NCBI RefSeq assembly: GCF_014353015.1
Contig: NZ_CP060704.1
Span: forward strand, 62,001 to 126,000
Source: Chitinimonas koreensis
GTDB lineage: Bacteria; Pseudomonadota; Gammaproteobacteria; Burkholderiales; Chitinimonadaceae
Reading direction: 5' to 3'
Length of the DNA: 64,000 nt
Below, one piece after another: positions 48,426 through 59,411 of the stretch. Position numbers and translations under genes: made by a program. Within the stretch, counting starts at the first letter, position 1, and the number at the start of each line of letters is the position of its first letter. The notes under the pieces are model-generated. The model was not told where the DNA came from. It saw only the letters and a program-made list of their open reading frames with translations, and did not search any database.

Positions 48426-48521
48426 GCATCTCCTTCAGCCGTTTATTTGCGCTTCTCCCATTGCCACGGCATGGGCTCCGCACGACGTATGCCTGCTTAG
48501 GTATTTGGATGGAGGCGCGCC

Positions 48522-49624
48522 ATGCGTGACGCCGATAGCGAGAGCTGGCTGCGGCTGGCGTTGGTGCCGGGTGTCGGGCCGGCGGCGATGGTGCGGCTGT
48601 TGTCGGCCTTCGGCGATCCGGCCCGGGTGCTGGCGGCCAGTCCGGCCAGCCTGGCGCGGCTGGTGCCGGCCAAGTTGGCCGAGGCGATCCGGCAGGGGCC
48701 GGCGGCCGATGAGCTGGCGGCCGCGCTGGCCTGGCTCGAGGTGCCGGAGAACCGGCTGCTGACGCTGGCCGACGCCGACTACCCGCCGCGCCTGCTCGAA
48801 ATCGCCGATCCGCCGCCGCTGCTCTATGTGAAGGGCCGGGTCGAGCTGCTCGCCGCGCCCAGCATCGCCGTGGTCGGTAGCCGCAATGCCACGCCGCAGG
48901 GCCTGCAGAACGCCGAGGCCTTCGCGCGCGAGCTGTCGCGCCAAGGCTGGACCATCGCTTCGGGCCTGGCGCTCGGCATCGACGCCGCGGCGCACCAGGG
49001 CGGCCTGGCCGGCATGGGCTCGACCATCGCGGTGGTCGGCACCGGCCTCGACATCGTCTACCCCGCGCGCAACCACGCGCTGGCGCGGCAGATCGCGGCC
49101 GAGGGCGTGATCGTGTCGGAGTTCGCGCTCGGCACGCCGGGCCGCGCCGGCAACTTCCCGCGCCGCAACCGCATCATCTCGGGCCTGGCGCGCGGCGTGC
49201 TGGTGGTCGAGGCGGCGCTGCAGAGCGGCTCGCTGATCACCGCGCGCGAGGCGGCCGAGCAGGGCCGCGAGGTGTTCGCGATCCCAGGCTCGATCCATTC
49301 GCCGGTCGCGCGCGGCTGCCATCAGCTGATCAAGCAGGGCGCCAAGCTGGTCGAGACCGCGGCCGACATCGTCGACGAGCTCGGCGGCGGCAGGATGCCG
49401 CTCGTCGCCCGCGGGCCGGAACCGTGGCCGAAACGGCGGCGCCGGCGGTCGACGCGGAGGCCGCGGCGCTGCTGGCGGCGCTCGGCCACGACCCGCTCGA
49501 CGTCGAGACCCTGCTCGGCCGGGCCGGCTTGACGCCCGATCGAGGCTACGCGATGCTGTTGACGCTCGAGCTTGCCGGGCTGGTCGCCAGATTGCCCGGC
49601 GGCCGCTTCCAGCGGCTGGCCTGA
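48522..49624 (+). pseudogene. dprA: DNA-processing protein DprA, one-base frameshift as read
   Basis: A RecA-loading protein for natural transformation. The SAM-like N-terminal region (WLRLALVPGVGPAAMVRLLS) and the Rossmann-fold core (SIAVVGSRNATPQGLQNAEA, TIASGLALGIDAAAHQGGLA, PRRNRIISGLARGVLVVEAA) are in one frame to RGPEP near 49423. The winged-helix end (ETAAPAVDAEAAALLAALGH ... AGLVARLPGGRFQRLA) is in the next. One extra G restores a 367-residue DprA. If intact, the organism may be transformable. Confidence 0.92.
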
Positions 49625-49663
49625 GCCCTTTCAGCATTCCGCCCGACCGAGGTCCCCCGCCCG

Positions 49664-50122
49664 ATGTTCGACGTCCTTGCCTACCTATTCGAACAGTACT
49701 TCACGCTCGACAACTGTCCGGACCACGGCACGCTGGCCAAGCGGCTGTCTGCGGCCGGCTTCGACGAGGATGAGATCGGCGAGGCGCTCGACTGGCTGTC
49801 CGAGTTCGACGAGCTGGACCTGGCGCCCTACGCCGCGCTCGACCAGGCGGCCCAGCTGCCGCGCCTGCTGCATCCGCGCGAGGAGGCGCGCCTGAGCGAG
49901 GCGGCGCAGTCGTTCTTCCATTACCTGTCGGCCTCCGGCGCGCTCGGCACCGCCCAGCGCGAGCTGCTGATCGACCGGCTGATGCAGAGCAGCGCCGCCA
50001 CCATCGACGAACCGGCGGTCAAGCGCGTCGCGCTGATGCTGCTGTGGCGGCAGGGCGACGACCTCGCCAACCTGCTGATCGAGGAGCTGCTGTTCGCCGA
50101 AGCCGGCGTGCCGATGCACTGA
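49664..50122 (+). CDS. smg: Smg/DUF494 family protein
   Basis: A 152-residue acidic protein: MFDVLAYLFEQYF at the start, LAKRLSAAGFDEDEIGEALD in the middle and QRELLIDRLMQSSAATID before the end, all family features. Function unknown. It sits in the usual dprA-smg-topA order. Confidence 0.93.
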   Translation: MFDVLAYLFEQYFTLDNCPDHGTLAKRLSAAGFDEDEIGEALDWLSEFDELDLAPYAALDQAAQLPRLLHPREEARLSEAAQSFFHYLSASGALGTAQRELLIDRLMQSSAATIDEPAVKRVALMLLWRQGDDLANLLIEELLFAEAGVPMH

Positions 50123-50204
50123 AACCCGCTGCAGAATGCGCCCCGGCCGCGAACCGGCCGGGCTGCGGAGTGGTCCCACTCCGCGTCCCGATCGAACGGG
50201 CGGA

Positions 50205-50233
50205 TTGGAAAATCCTGTTCCCGTACCTAAATT
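50205..50233 (+). promoter_or_regulatory. candidate sigma-70 promoter of topA
   Basis: TTGGAA (50205-50210) and TAAATT (50228-50233), spacer 17 bp, in a locally AT-richer stretch 80 bp before topA. Confidence 0.4.
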
Positions 50234-50314
50234 GTCCCTAACATCGCGCCGCGGCCCCGCCTGCCGGTCGGACCGCACCACTACTATTCAATATTCTCCC
50301 GTCGCGGAGCACGC

Positions 50315-52627
50315 ATGGCCGACAACCTGCTGATCGTCGAGTCGCCTTCCAAGGCGAAGACGCTGAAAAAATACCTGGGCAAGGATTTCGAGATCCTCGC
50401 CTCCTACGGTCACGTCCGTGGCCTCGTGCGCAAGGACGGCTCGGTCGACGTCGACCACGACTTCGCCATGAAGTACCAGGTGATCCCGAAGAACGCCAAG
50501 CACGTCGACGCCATCGTCAGCGCCGTGAAGGCCGCCAAGAACGTCTACCTGGCGACTGACCCGGACCGCGAAGGCGAGGCGATCTCCTGGCACCTGCTGG
50601 AGATCCTCAAGGGCAAGAAGGCGCTCGGCGAGAAGCTGGTCAAGCGGGTGGTGTTCCACGAGATCACCGAGAGCGCGGTCAAGGCCGCGGTGGCGCATCC
50701 GCGCGACGTCGACAGCCACCTGGTCAACGCCCAGCAGGCGCGCAGCGCGCTCGACTACCTGGTCGGCTTCAACCTGTCGCCGCTGCTGTGGCGCAAGGTG
50801 CGCTCGGGCCTGTCGGCCGGCCGCGTGCAGAGCCCGGCGCTGCGGCTGATCTGCGAGCGCGAGCGCGAGATCCGCGCATTCACGGCGCAGGAATACTGGA
50901 CCGTCCATCTCGACAGCCACAAGGGCAAGCAGAAGTTCGGCGCCCGGCTCAACGAGTGGCGCGGCAAGAAGCTCGAACAGTTCGACGTGCCGAACGAGGC
51001 GACCCAGGCCGAGATCCTGGCCGCCATCGAGGGCCAGCCGGCCACGGTGCTCAACGTCGAGAAGAAGCGCAAGAACCGCAACCCGGCCGCGCCCTTCACC
51101 ACCTCGACCATGCAGCAGGAGGCGGTGCGCAAGCTCGGCATGACCACCGACCGCACCATGCGCACCGCGCAGCAGCTGTACGAGGGCATCGCGCTCGGCG
51201 ACGGCACCACCGGCCTGATCACCTATATGCGTACCGACTCGGTGGCGCTGGCCAACGAGGCGGTGGCGGAGATCCGCGAATACATCGGCAACACCTTCGA
51301 CGCCGAATCGCTGCCGGCCAGCCCGCCGGTCTACAAGAGCAAGGCCAAGAACGCCCAGGAGGCGCACGAGGCGATCCGCCCGACCTCGATCCTGCGCACG
51401 CCGGAGTCGGTCAAGGCCTTCCTCAGCGCCGAGCAGTACAAGCTGTACGAGATGATCTGGAAGCGCACGCTGGCCTCGCAGATGTCGGCCGCGCGCTTCG
51501 ACACCACCGGCGTCGACATCGGCGTCGGCGAGGCGGTGTTCCGCGCCAGCGGCCAGGTGCTGGTGTTCGCCGGCTTCCTGGCGGTGTACGAGGAGGACGT
51601 CGACGACGCCGAGGACGAAGACAACGCCAAGCTGCCGCCGCTCGAGGCGGGCGAGGCGGTGCCGGTCGACAAGCTCTACGGCGAGCAGCACTTCACCCAG
51701 CCGCCGCCGCGTTATTCCGAAGCCAGCCTGGTGAAGGCGCTCGAAGAGTTCGGCATCGGCCGGCCGTCGACCTATGCCTCGATCATCTCGACGCTGAAGG
51801 ATCGCGAGTACGTGATCCTCGACAAGAAGCGCTTCCTGCCGACCGACACCGGCGAGGTGGTCAACAAGTTCCTGACCGAGCATTTCGCCCAGTACGTCGA
51901 TTACCAGTTCACCTCCAAGCTCGAGGACAAGCTCGACGAGATTTCCAACGGCGAGCGCGACTGGATCCCGGTGATGGAGGAGTTCTGGAAGGGCTTCTCC
52001 GAGCAGGTCGAGGAGAAGAAGGCGCTCAAGCGCAGCGAAGTGACGCACGAGGCGCTCGACGAGGCCTGCCCCAAGTGCGGCAAGCAGCTGACCATCCGGC
52101 TCGGCAAGCGCGGCCGCTTCATCGGCTGCTCGGGCTACCCCGAGTGCGACTACACCCGCGACCTGAACGAGACCGCCGAGCAGCGCGCCGAGGCCGAAGC
52201 GGAGGCGCCGCAGGTGATCGAGGGCCGGGTCTGCCCGCTCGACGGCGGCCAACTGGTGGTGAAGTCCGGCCGCTACGGCAAGTTCATCGGCTGCGCCAAC
52301 TACCCCAAGTGCAAGCACATCGAGCCCTTGGAGAAGCCCAAGGACACCGGCGTGACCTGCCCGCAATGCAAGGTCGGCACGCTGACCGAGCGCAAGTCGC
52401 GCTACGGCAAGCTGTTCTACAGCTGCAACACCTATCCCAAGTGCACCTACGCGACCTGGAACCCGCCGATCGCCGAGACCTGCCCGCAGTGCAAGTGGCC
52501 GGTGCTGACGCTGAAGACCACCAAGCGGCGTGGCCTGGAGAAGGTCTGCCCGCAGAAGGAGTGCGGCTACAGCGTGGTCGTCAAGACCCCTGAACAACTC
52601 GCCGCCGAGGGCGGCGGCGAGGGCTGA
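50315..52627 (+). CDS. topA: DNA topoisomerase I
   Basis: A 770-residue type IA topoisomerase that relaxes negative supercoils. Toprim start MADNLLIVESPSKAKTLKKY and LATDPDREGEAISWHLLEIL; the catalytic tyrosine in TGLITYMRTDSVALANEA; GRPSTYASIISTLKDREYV. The C-terminal third has several C4 zinc ribbons (CPKCGKQLTIRLGKRGRFIG, CPLDGGQLVVKSGRYGKFIG, CPQCKVGTLTERKSRYGKLF, CPQCKWPVLTLK...). Complete. Confidence 0.97.
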   Translation: MADNLLIVESPSKAKTLKKYLGKDFEILASYGHVRGLVRKDGSVDVDHDFAMKYQVIPKNAKHVDAIVSAVKAAKNVYLATDPDREGEAISWHLLEILKGKKALGEKLVKRVVFHEITESAVKAAVAHPRDVDSHLVNAQQARSALDYLVGFNLSPLLWRKVRSGLSAGRVQSPALRLICEREREIRAFTAQEYWTVHLDSHKGKQKFGARLNEWRGKKLEQFDVPNEATQAEILAAIEGQPATVLNVEKKRKNRNPAAPFTTSTMQQEAVRKLGMTTDRTMRTAQQLYEGIALGDGTTGLITYMRTDSVALANEAVAEIREYIGNTFDAESLPASPPVYKSKAKNAQEAHEAIRPTSILRTPESVKAFLSAEQYKLYEMIWKRTLASQMSAARFDTTGVDIGVGEAVFRASGQVLVFAGFLAVYEEDVDDAEDEDNAKLPPLEAGEAVPVDKLYGEQHFTQPPPRYSEASLVKALEEFGIGRPSTYASIISTLKDREYVILDKKRFLPTDTGEVVNKFLTEHFAQYVDYQFTSKLEDKLDEISNGERDWIPVMEEFWKGFSEQVEEKKALKRSEVTHEALDEACPKCGKQLTIRLGKRGRFIGCSGYPECDYTRDLNETAEQRAEAEAEAPQVIEGRVCPLDGGQLVVKSGRYGKFIGCANYPKCKHIEPLEKPKDTGVTCPQCKVGTLTERKSRYGKLFYSCNTYPKCTYATWNPPIAETCPQCKWPVLTLKTTKRRGLEKVCPQKECGYSVVVKTPEQLAAEGGGEG

Positions 52628-52663
52628 TCCAGGCTCGCGGATCGGGCCGGAAGGCTTGTGGCG

Positions 52664-52695
52664 CAAGGGCCCGGCAGACATCTGCCGGGCCCTTG
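52664..52695 (+). terminator. terminator after topA
   Basis: A perfect stem, aagggcccggcaga / tctgccgggccctt class, with a tight loop, followed by ggtgttt; 37 bp after topA. Confidence 0.7.
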
Positions 52696-52897
52696 GTGTT
52701 TATGCACTCATCATCGATTGTCGCTTCGGGAGTAAGATGCGCATCCTCGAAGGGGCGGCGGGTACGCCGCAGGTCGGAATTCCGGCCGATCGTGGTGTGC
52801 GACAGGCACCGGCCGCCCCGAGTTCTGGCAATGTTTCACCGCGCGAACGTGCCATAGTGAAGTGCTCGCCGAGCACGAGCGCCGGAGAGAGACAACG

Positions 52898-55494
52898 ATG
52901 ACAGCCCGCCGCGACTTCGCCGAAGTCGTCCCCAACGCAACAGCACGCGCGACTTCCTGGAGGCGCTCGACGCCGTCAGCCAGTTGATCACCGATGCCGG
53001 CGAGGACGCGCTCGCGCGCACGCTGATGGTGATCGGCCAGGCCGCGCGGGCCGGTGCGGCGGCGCTCTACCGTCACCAGGCCGGCGGCCTCAGTGCCCAG
53101 CACGTGGCCGGCTGGCGCGGCGACGTGAGTCTGCCGGCCGACGTCGCCGCCAAGCTCGCCCGGCTCGACTACCGCATCTACCGCGACCTGCACGACACGC
53201 TGTCGGCGGGGCTGATGCTCGAGCGCCACGTCAGCGAGCTGCTGCCCGCCACCCAGGTGATGCTCGGCCCGATCGGCCTGCAGCACCTCCTGTGCGTGCC
53301 GCTGCTCGACGGTGGCGAGCTGGTCGGCTTCATCGCGTTGGCCTATCTCGACGCGCCGCGCCGGCGCGAAGCCGGCGAGCCGCGCTTCCTCGCCACGCTG
53401 GCCAACTACCTCGCCTTGGCGCTGGTGCGCCACGAGGCCGAGAGCCGCCTGCGGGTCAATGCCCAGCGGCTGTCCACCCTGGTCGGCGCGACCGAGGACA
53501 TGGTGTTCGAGCTCGACGGCGGCGGCATGGTGATCAACGTCTGGTCGAGCCATCCGGCGCTGCCCTCGGCCTCCCTGGTCGGCCTGCCGCTCGACCGTGC
53601 CTTTCCGCAGGACATGGCCTGGGCGCTGCGCCAGGCGATGCCGCGCGCGCTGGCCAGCGACGGCCGCGAGCAATTCGAATTCACCCTGCCGCGGCTCGAA
53701 GGCGCGATCTATTGCATCGGCCGGCTGCAGGCGGTACCGAGCGAGAACGGCAACGGCCGCCACCTGGTCGCGCTGGTGCGCGACGTGACCGAGCTGATGC
53801 GCGAGGAAGCGCGCCGCCGCTCGATGGTGGAGACGCTGGACCTGCTGGAGGAGGCGGTGATCGAGCTCAGCGCCGACGGCCGGCTCAGCCGCGTCTCGGC
53901 CGCCTGGTCGCAACTGCGCGGCGGCGACGAGTCCGATCCGCAGAGCCTCGGTCAGCCGCTCAGCGAATTCGTCCACCCCGACGACCATGCCACCCTGGTG
54001 CGCGCCTACGGCGAGGTGCTGCGCTCGGGCGAGCCGGTGACGGTGCGCTTCCGCCTGGTGCGTGCGGTCGGCGAGCCAGTCTGGCTCGAGGCCAAGCTGC
54101 TGCCCAACTGGGGTGCCGACGGCCTGGCGCAGGGCCTGCGCGGCGTGCTGCGCGACGTCACCGCGGCCCACCTGAGCGAAGCCCACATCCGCCAACTGGC
54201 GCTCTACGACGGCCTGACCGGCCTGCCCAACCGCGTGCTGCTGGACGACCTGCTCAACCAGGCGCTGGCGCGCGCGCGCCGCCACGGCAGCCGGGTCGCG
54301 CTCGGCTTCATCGACCTCGACCATTTCAAGCAGATCAACGACGCCTTCGGCCACCAGGCCGGCGACCAGGTGCTGGCCACGCTGGCGCGGCAGATCCGCT
54401 CGGTGCTGCGCGAGGAGGACGTGCTGGCGCGCTGGGGCGGCGACGAATTCATCGTGATGCTGCCCGACCTGCCCGATCTCGCCACGCTGAGCAACGTGGC
54501 CGAGCGGCTGCGCGAGATCGCCCGCCAGGGCGTGGTGCTGGAGGGCATCGAGACGCGGCCGACCATCTCGATCGGCATGGCGGTCTACCCCGACAACGCC
54601 GACAACGCCGAATCGCTGCTGCGCGCCGCCGACAGCACCATGTACCACGCCAAGGCGATGGGCCGGAACAACGTGCAGTTCTACGGCGACATCGTCCACC
54701 TGAAGAGCATCGGCCGCGAGCACATGGCGATCCAGACGCGGCTCAACCACGCCGTGCTCGGCAACGAGCTGCAGGTGTTCTATCAGCCGATCGTCAACGC
54801 CCGCACCGGCGAGGTCAGCAGCGTCGAGGCGCTGGCGCGCTGGCACGACGACGTGGCCGGCTGGATCACGCCGCAGCTGTTCATCCCCATGGCCGAGAAG
54901 CTCGGCCTGATCAGCGAGCTGTCCGAGCAGATCACGGTGCAGGCGCTGACCAAGCTCAAGGGCTGGCGCGAGCGCGGCCTCAAGCAGCAGCTGGCGCTCA
55001 ACGTCTCGCGCAACCTGCTGTTCTCGCCGCGCTTCGTGAAGAACCTGATCGCCACGGTCGAGGAATACGGCCTCAGGCCCGCCGACGTAATGATCGAGGT
55101 GACCGAGAGCCTGGCGCTGACCGACCACGCGCGCCAGTCGCGCCACCTGCGCCAGCTGCACGAGGCCGGCTTCCGCATCGCCATCGACGATTTCGGCACC
55201 GGCTATTCCTCGCTGTCGCAGCTGCACGACATGCCGGTCGACGTGCTCAAGGTCGACCTCAGCTTCACCGCCCGGCTCAACCAGGAGGCCGGCCGCCGCA
55301 TCATGCAGGCGATCGTGCAGATGGCCCATTCGCTCGGCATGGAAGTGGTGGTCGAGGGCGTCGAGACGCTCGACGCGGCGCGCTTCCTGCAGGGGCTCGG
55401 GGTCGAGAAGATGCAGGGCTTCCACTTCAGCGAGCCGGTGCCGGCCGGCGTCTGCGAGCTGCACATGCAGTTGGGGCTCGACGGCAAGATCTGA
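52898..55494 (+). CDS. GAF-PAS-PAS-GGDEF-EAL c-di-GMP signalling protein; N-terminus frameshifted
   Basis: A protein of about 865 residues. Order: GAF-like domain (about 30-170), two PAS regions (GATEDMVFELDGGGM; LLEEAVIELSADGRLSRV), GGDEF with intact RWGGDEFIVML, then EAL with SVEALARWHD, MIEVTESLAL, IAIDDFGTGYSSLSQ, VLKVDLSF, VVEGVETL and the late Gln in KMQGFHF. Both halves look active. The long frame has only a TTG near 52984; the better start is ATG 52898 after GGAGAG (MTARRDFAEVVPNA), which joins if one base is added near 52938. No membrane helix, so cytoplasmic. Confidence 0.92.
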
Positions 55495-55621
55495 CCGGGG
55501 CTGCGGCGCATGGGCGCCGCGGGCACAGTGCGGCGGCCGCAAGGCAAGCGCTCGATATGCCGCCGCGTCGACGGCCTGCTCCGCGGTAGAATCCGCCCTC
55601 CTTTCTGGCGACGGACCCAAC

Positions 55622-56359
55622 ATGCGCGTGCTGCAGGCGTTTTACGGCATCTACCTCGGCCTGCTGTTCATGGCCGGCGTGGTCGGCGTCATGCCGTTCT
55701 ACGTCGTCGCTTCCTTCCTGTCCGACCGGCCGCGGCTGGCCCTGATGTTCGGCGCCAACCGCGTCGCGATGCGGCTGTGGTCGCTGCTGACCGGCGTGCG
55801 CATCCGCGTCGAGGGCCAGGCGGTGTGGCAGCCGGCCCACGTGCTGGTCGGCAATCACTGCAACCTGCTCGACATGCCGGTCTGCGCCGTCGCCTGCGCC
55901 CGGCCGGTGAAAGTGCTGGCCAAGCAGGAATTCGCCCGCATGCCGCTGCTGGGATTCCTGTTCCGCAGCTTCGCGGTGCTGGTGGCGCGCGATTCGGCCG
56001 ACAGCCGCCGCGCCGGCGCCCAGGCGCTGGCACGGGCGCTGGCCGAGGGCTGGCCGGTGCTGCTGTTCCCCGAAGGCACCCGCAACCGCACCGCAGCGCC
56101 CTTGCAGCCGTTCCGCGACGGCGCCTTCCGCGCCGCCATCGCCGCCCAGGTGCCGATCCAGCCCTTCGTGCAATTGCGCATGCGCAGCGTGCAGCAGCTC
56201 AACACGCTGTGGTTCCGGCCGGGCCGGCTGATCTTCCGCTGGCTGCCGCCGGTGCCGACCGCCGGCCTCGGCGAGGACGACGTGGCGGCCTTGCGCGATC
56301 GCGTCTACGCGCTGATCGAGGCCGAGCTCAAGCGCGACGATCCGGCGTTCCGCGACTAG
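55622..56359 (+). CDS. plsC: 1-acyl-sn-glycerol-3-phosphate acyltransferase
   Basis: A 245-residue inner-membrane acyltransferase making phosphatidic acid. An N-terminal helix (GIYLGLLFMAGVVGVMPFYV), the HX4D motif in VGNHCNLLDMPV, VARDSADSRRAGAQALARAL and the FPEGTRNR motif are present. A TAGAAT box lies at 55588-55593. Confidence 0.93.
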   Translation: MRVLQAFYGIYLGLLFMAGVVGVMPFYVVASFLSDRPRLALMFGANRVAMRLWSLLTGVRIRVEGQAVWQPAHVLVGNHCNLLDMPVCAVACARPVKVLAKQEFARMPLLGFLFRSFAVLVARDSADSRRAGAQALARALAEGWPVLLFPEGTRNRTAAPLQPFRDGAFRAAIAAQVPIQPFVQLRMRSVQQLNTLWFRPGRLIFRWLPPVPTAGLGEDDVAALRDRVYALIEAELKRDDPAFRD

Positions 56360-56378
56360 GGCTGCGTCGGCCGGATCG

Positions 56379-56446
56379 GCAGGTCGGGCTTTACGCCCGA
56401 CAGCGCTGCCGATCGAGGCGGCTGTCGGGTATAGAACCCGGCCCAC
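56379..56446. repeat. REP pair, GTCGGG family (H)
   Basis: GCAGGTCGGGCTTTACGCCC ... GTCGGGTATAGAACCCGGCC, 20 bp after plsC; the right arm has diverged. Confidence 0.8.
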
Positions 56447-56592
56447 GGCCGCAGCATCTCCGACGTTGCGCCGATGGTCTGCTCGACCGTCTTGCCGGCC
56501 GCGCGATCGAGACCTTGCCGGCAATCCGCCTTCATCGAAGCTTCATGCCGGCGTCACGGCATCGACACGCCTCCGCCGCAGTCTGCGGCGTC

Positions 56593-57797
56593 ATGACCGC
56601 ACGACGCCTCCACCTCGCCCTGATCACCGAAACCTATCCGCCCGAAGTGAACGGCGTGGCCATGACCTGCGGCCGCATGGTCGACGGCCTGCGCGCCCGC
56701 GGCCACCGCGTCGAGCTGGTGCGGCCGCGCCAGGCCGGCGACGGCCCGGGCGCCGCTGCGTCGGGCGGGCCGGCATCCGCGGCCGCCGTCCCGGGCGGCG
56801 ACCTGCTGGTGCGCGGCCTCGGCATTCCGCGCTATCCCGACCTCAAGTTCGGCCTGCCGGCGACCGGCCGGCTGCTCAAGCGCTGGCGCGCCGAGCGGCC
56901 CGACCTGGTGGTCGCCGTCACCGAGGGGCCGCTGGGCTGGAGCGCGCTGCGGGCCGCGCGCAAGCTCGGCATCCCGGCGCTGTCCGAGTTCCACACCAAT
57001 TTCCACAGCTACAGCGCCCATTACGGCCTCGGCTGGCTCGAGCGGCCGGTGCGCGGCTACCTGCGCGCCTTCCACAACCGCAACCTGGCCACGCTGGTGC
57101 CGAGCGAAGACGTGCGCGCCCGGCTCGACGGCCAGGGCTTCGGCCATCTCGAAGTGGTGGCGCGCGGCGTCGACACCGGCCTGTTCGACCCGGCCAAGCG
57201 TTCGGCCGGCCTGCGCGCCGGCTGGGGCGCGCAGGAAACCACCCAGGTGGCGATCTACGTCGGCCGCCTGGCCGCCGAGAAGAACCTGCCGCTGGTGCTG
57301 GCCGCCTTCAACGCGATGCGCGCGATCCGGCCCGACAGCCGGCTGGTGTGGGTCGGCGACGGCCCGAGCGCGCCGCGCTGCAGGCCGCCCATCCGGACCA
57401 CTGCTTCGCCGGCATGCAGCGCGGCGAGGCGCTGGCACGCCACTACGCCTCGGGCGACGTGTTCCTGTTCGGCAGCACCACCGAGACCTACGGCAACGTC
57501 ACGGTCGAGGCGATGGCCAGTGGCCTCGGAGTGGTCGCCTACGACTATGCCGCCGCGCGCGCCCATATCCGCCATCGCGACAACGGCCTCACCGCGCGTT
57601 TCGACGACGGCGACGATTTCGTCGAGCAGGCCTGCTATGCCGCGCGCTACCCGGTGCTGATGCGCGAATACGGCGCCGCCGCGCGCCGCACCGCGCAGGG
57701 CCTGGGCTGGGAGGCCATCGTCGAGCGCTTCGAGCAGGTCGCGCTGGCGGCGCTGGCGCGTACCGGCGGCCGCCTGCCGTCGGCCGCCCCGGCCTGA
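56593..57797 (+). pseudogene. glycosyltransferase family 4 (GT-B), one-base frameshift as read
   Basis: A protein of about 401 residues like bacterial diacylglycerol or phosphatidylinositol glycosyltransferases. The N-terminal half (LALITETYPPEVNGVAMTCG, SEFHTNFHSYSAHYGLGWLE, VVARGVDTGLFDPAKR, IYVGRLAAEKNLPLVLAAF) is in one frame to VWVGDGP near 57365. The second half (AGMQRGEALARHYASGDVFL, FGSTTETYGNVTVEAMASGL) is in the next. One extra G in cccgagc restores it. It follows plsC, so a glycolipid role is possible. Confidence 0.88.
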
Positions 57798-57928
57798 GCG
57801 GCCCGGCCCGCTTTCGCCAACGGAGCGGCCTGCATCGCGGGATGGGGCCACGCGCGGGTTGACGGCGCCCCGCCATGCGGTTAAACCCACGGTCAATGGC
57901 CGTGCCGGCCGCTTCCCCGATTCCCGCG

Positions 57929-58759
57929 ATGAAACTCCGCTTCACCAAGATGCAGGGCCTGGGCAACGACTTCGTCGTGCTCGACGGCGTCCGCCAGTCC
58001 ATCGACCTCAGCCCGGCGCAGTACCGCGCGCTCGGCGACCGCCATTTCGGCGTCGGCTGCGACCAGATCCTGCTGGTCGAGCCGCCGACCGAGGCCGAGG
58101 CCGACTTCCGCTACCGCATCTTCAACAGCGACGGCGGCGAGGTCGAGCAGTGCGGCAACGGCGCGCGCTGCTTCGTCCGCTTCGTCACCGAGCAAGGCCT
58201 CACCGACAAGCGCCGCATCCGGGTCCAGACTGCGCGCGGGCTGATCGCGCCGCAGCTCGAGGACGACGGCCTGGTCACCGTCGACATGGGCGCGCCGCGC
58301 TTCGTGCCGGCCGAAATCCCGTTCATCGCCGATGCCGAAGCCGTCACCTACCCGCTGCAGCTGGCCGAGCGCAGCGTCGAGATCGGCGTGGTGTCGATGG
58401 GCAATCCGCACGCGGTGCAGCTGGTCGACGACGTCGATACCGCGCCGGTGGCGGCCGAGGGGCCGCAGATCGAGCATCACCCGCGCTTCCCGGCGCGCGT
58501 GAACGCCGGCTTCATGCAGATCGTCTCGCGCGGCGAAATCCGCCTGCGGGTGTTCGAGCGCGGCGCCGGCGAGACGCTGGCCTGCGGCACCGGCGCCTGC
58601 GCCGCGGTGGTGTCCGGCATCCGCCGCGGCCTGCTCGATGCCACGGTGCGGGTGCAGGCGCGCGGCGGCCAGTTGACCGTCCGCTGGGACGGCCCGGGCC
58701 AGCCGGTACTGATGACCGGTCCGGCAGTCACCGTGTTCGAGGGCGAAATTGAGCTTTGA
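57929..58759 (+). CDS. dapF: diaminopimelate epimerase
   Basis: A 276-residue PLP-independent epimerase making meso-DAP for lysine and peptidoglycan. MKLRFTKMQGLGNDFVVLDG; the two catalytic cysteines in QCGNGARCF and ACGTGACAAVVSG; GNPHAVQLVDDV. The ATG at 57929 begins the family N-terminus; earlier in-frame ATGs give no match. Confidence 0.96.
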   Translation: MKLRFTKMQGLGNDFVVLDGVRQSIDLSPAQYRALGDRHFGVGCDQILLVEPPTEAEADFRYRIFNSDGGEVEQCGNGARCFVRFVTEQGLTDKRRIRVQTARGLIAPQLEDDGLVTVDMGAPRFVPAEIPFIADAEAVTYPLQLAERSVEIGVVSMGNPHAVQLVDDVDTAPVAAEGPQIEHHPRFPARVNAGFMQIVSRGEIRLRVFERGAGETLACGTGACAAVVSGIRRGLLDATVRVQARGGQLTVRWDGPGQPVLMTGPAVTVFEGEIEL

Positions 58760-59393
58760 CTGTTTGATCTTCGACTGCGACGGCACGCTGATCGACAGCG
58801 AGCCGATCGGCCATCGCGCGATGGCCGAGGAGTTGGCGCTGCTCGGCATCGAGGAGGACGCCGCCGACATGCAGCGGCGCTACCTGGCCTGGCGCCTGCG
58901 CACGCTGTTCGACGACCTCGAGGCCCGCCACGGCGTGCGCTTCGACGACGGCATGGAGGCGCGCTGGCGCGCCCGCGTGGCGCAGCTGTACGACGCCGCG
59001 CTGCGGCCGATCGACGGCGTCGCCGCCATGCTGGCCGCGCTGGCGCAGCCCAAGTGCGTCGCCTCCAACGGCCCGCGCGCCAAGATCGAGCACGGCCTGC
59101 GCGCCACCGGCCTGCTCGGCCATTTCGGCGACCGGCTCTACAGCGCCTACGACGTCGGCGCCTGGAAGCCCGATCCGGCGCTGTTCCGCCACGCCGCCGC
59201 CAGCATGGGCGCGGCGCCCGCGCGCTGCGCGGTGATCGAGGACAGCCCGGTCGGCGTCGAGGCCGCGCTGGCGGCCGGCATGCCGGCCTTTTTCTATGAT
59301 CCAGACGGCAGCCAGCCGGTGCCGCCGGGCGTGGTCGCCTTCGCCGACATGGCCGGCCTGCCTGCGCTGCTGGCCGCTTCTTCCCAACCGTAA
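58749..59393 (+). CDS. HAD family phosphatase (subfamily IA)
   Basis: A 214-residue phosphatase: LIFDCDGTLIDSEPIGHRAM (motif I), CVASNGPRAKIEHGLRATGL (motif II), GAWKPDPALFRHAA (Lys) and CAVIEDSPVGVEAALAAGMP (motif IV), close to YieH/YfbT-type sugar or 6-phosphogluconate phosphatases. The start is a TTG overlapping the dapF end by 11 bp, with GAGGGCG upstream, so expression is coupled to dapF. Confidence 0.85.
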   Translation: MSFDCLIFDCDGTLIDSEPIGHRAMAEELALLGIEEDAADMQRRYLAWRLRTLFDDLEARHGVRFDDGMEARWRARVAQLYDAALRPIDGVAAMLAALAQPKCVASNGPRAKIEHGLRATGLLGHFGDRLYSAYDVGAWKPDPALFRHAAASMGAAPARCAVIEDSPVGVEAALAAGMPAFFYDPDGSQPVPPGVVAFADMAGLPALLAASSQP

Positions 59394-59411
59394 TCGACAC
59401 GAGATCCGCCC

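Noticed and set aside
46756..48511. Shared phrase gctta-gtatttggatg near the def/LysM gap and before dprA
   Set aside because: A 17-bp match with one mismatch is expected by chance several times in 64 kb when both strands are compared.
50288..55623. Long antisense frames across topA and the GGDEF-EAL gene
   Set aside because: Shadow frames; the opposite strand holds clear, complete conserved proteins.
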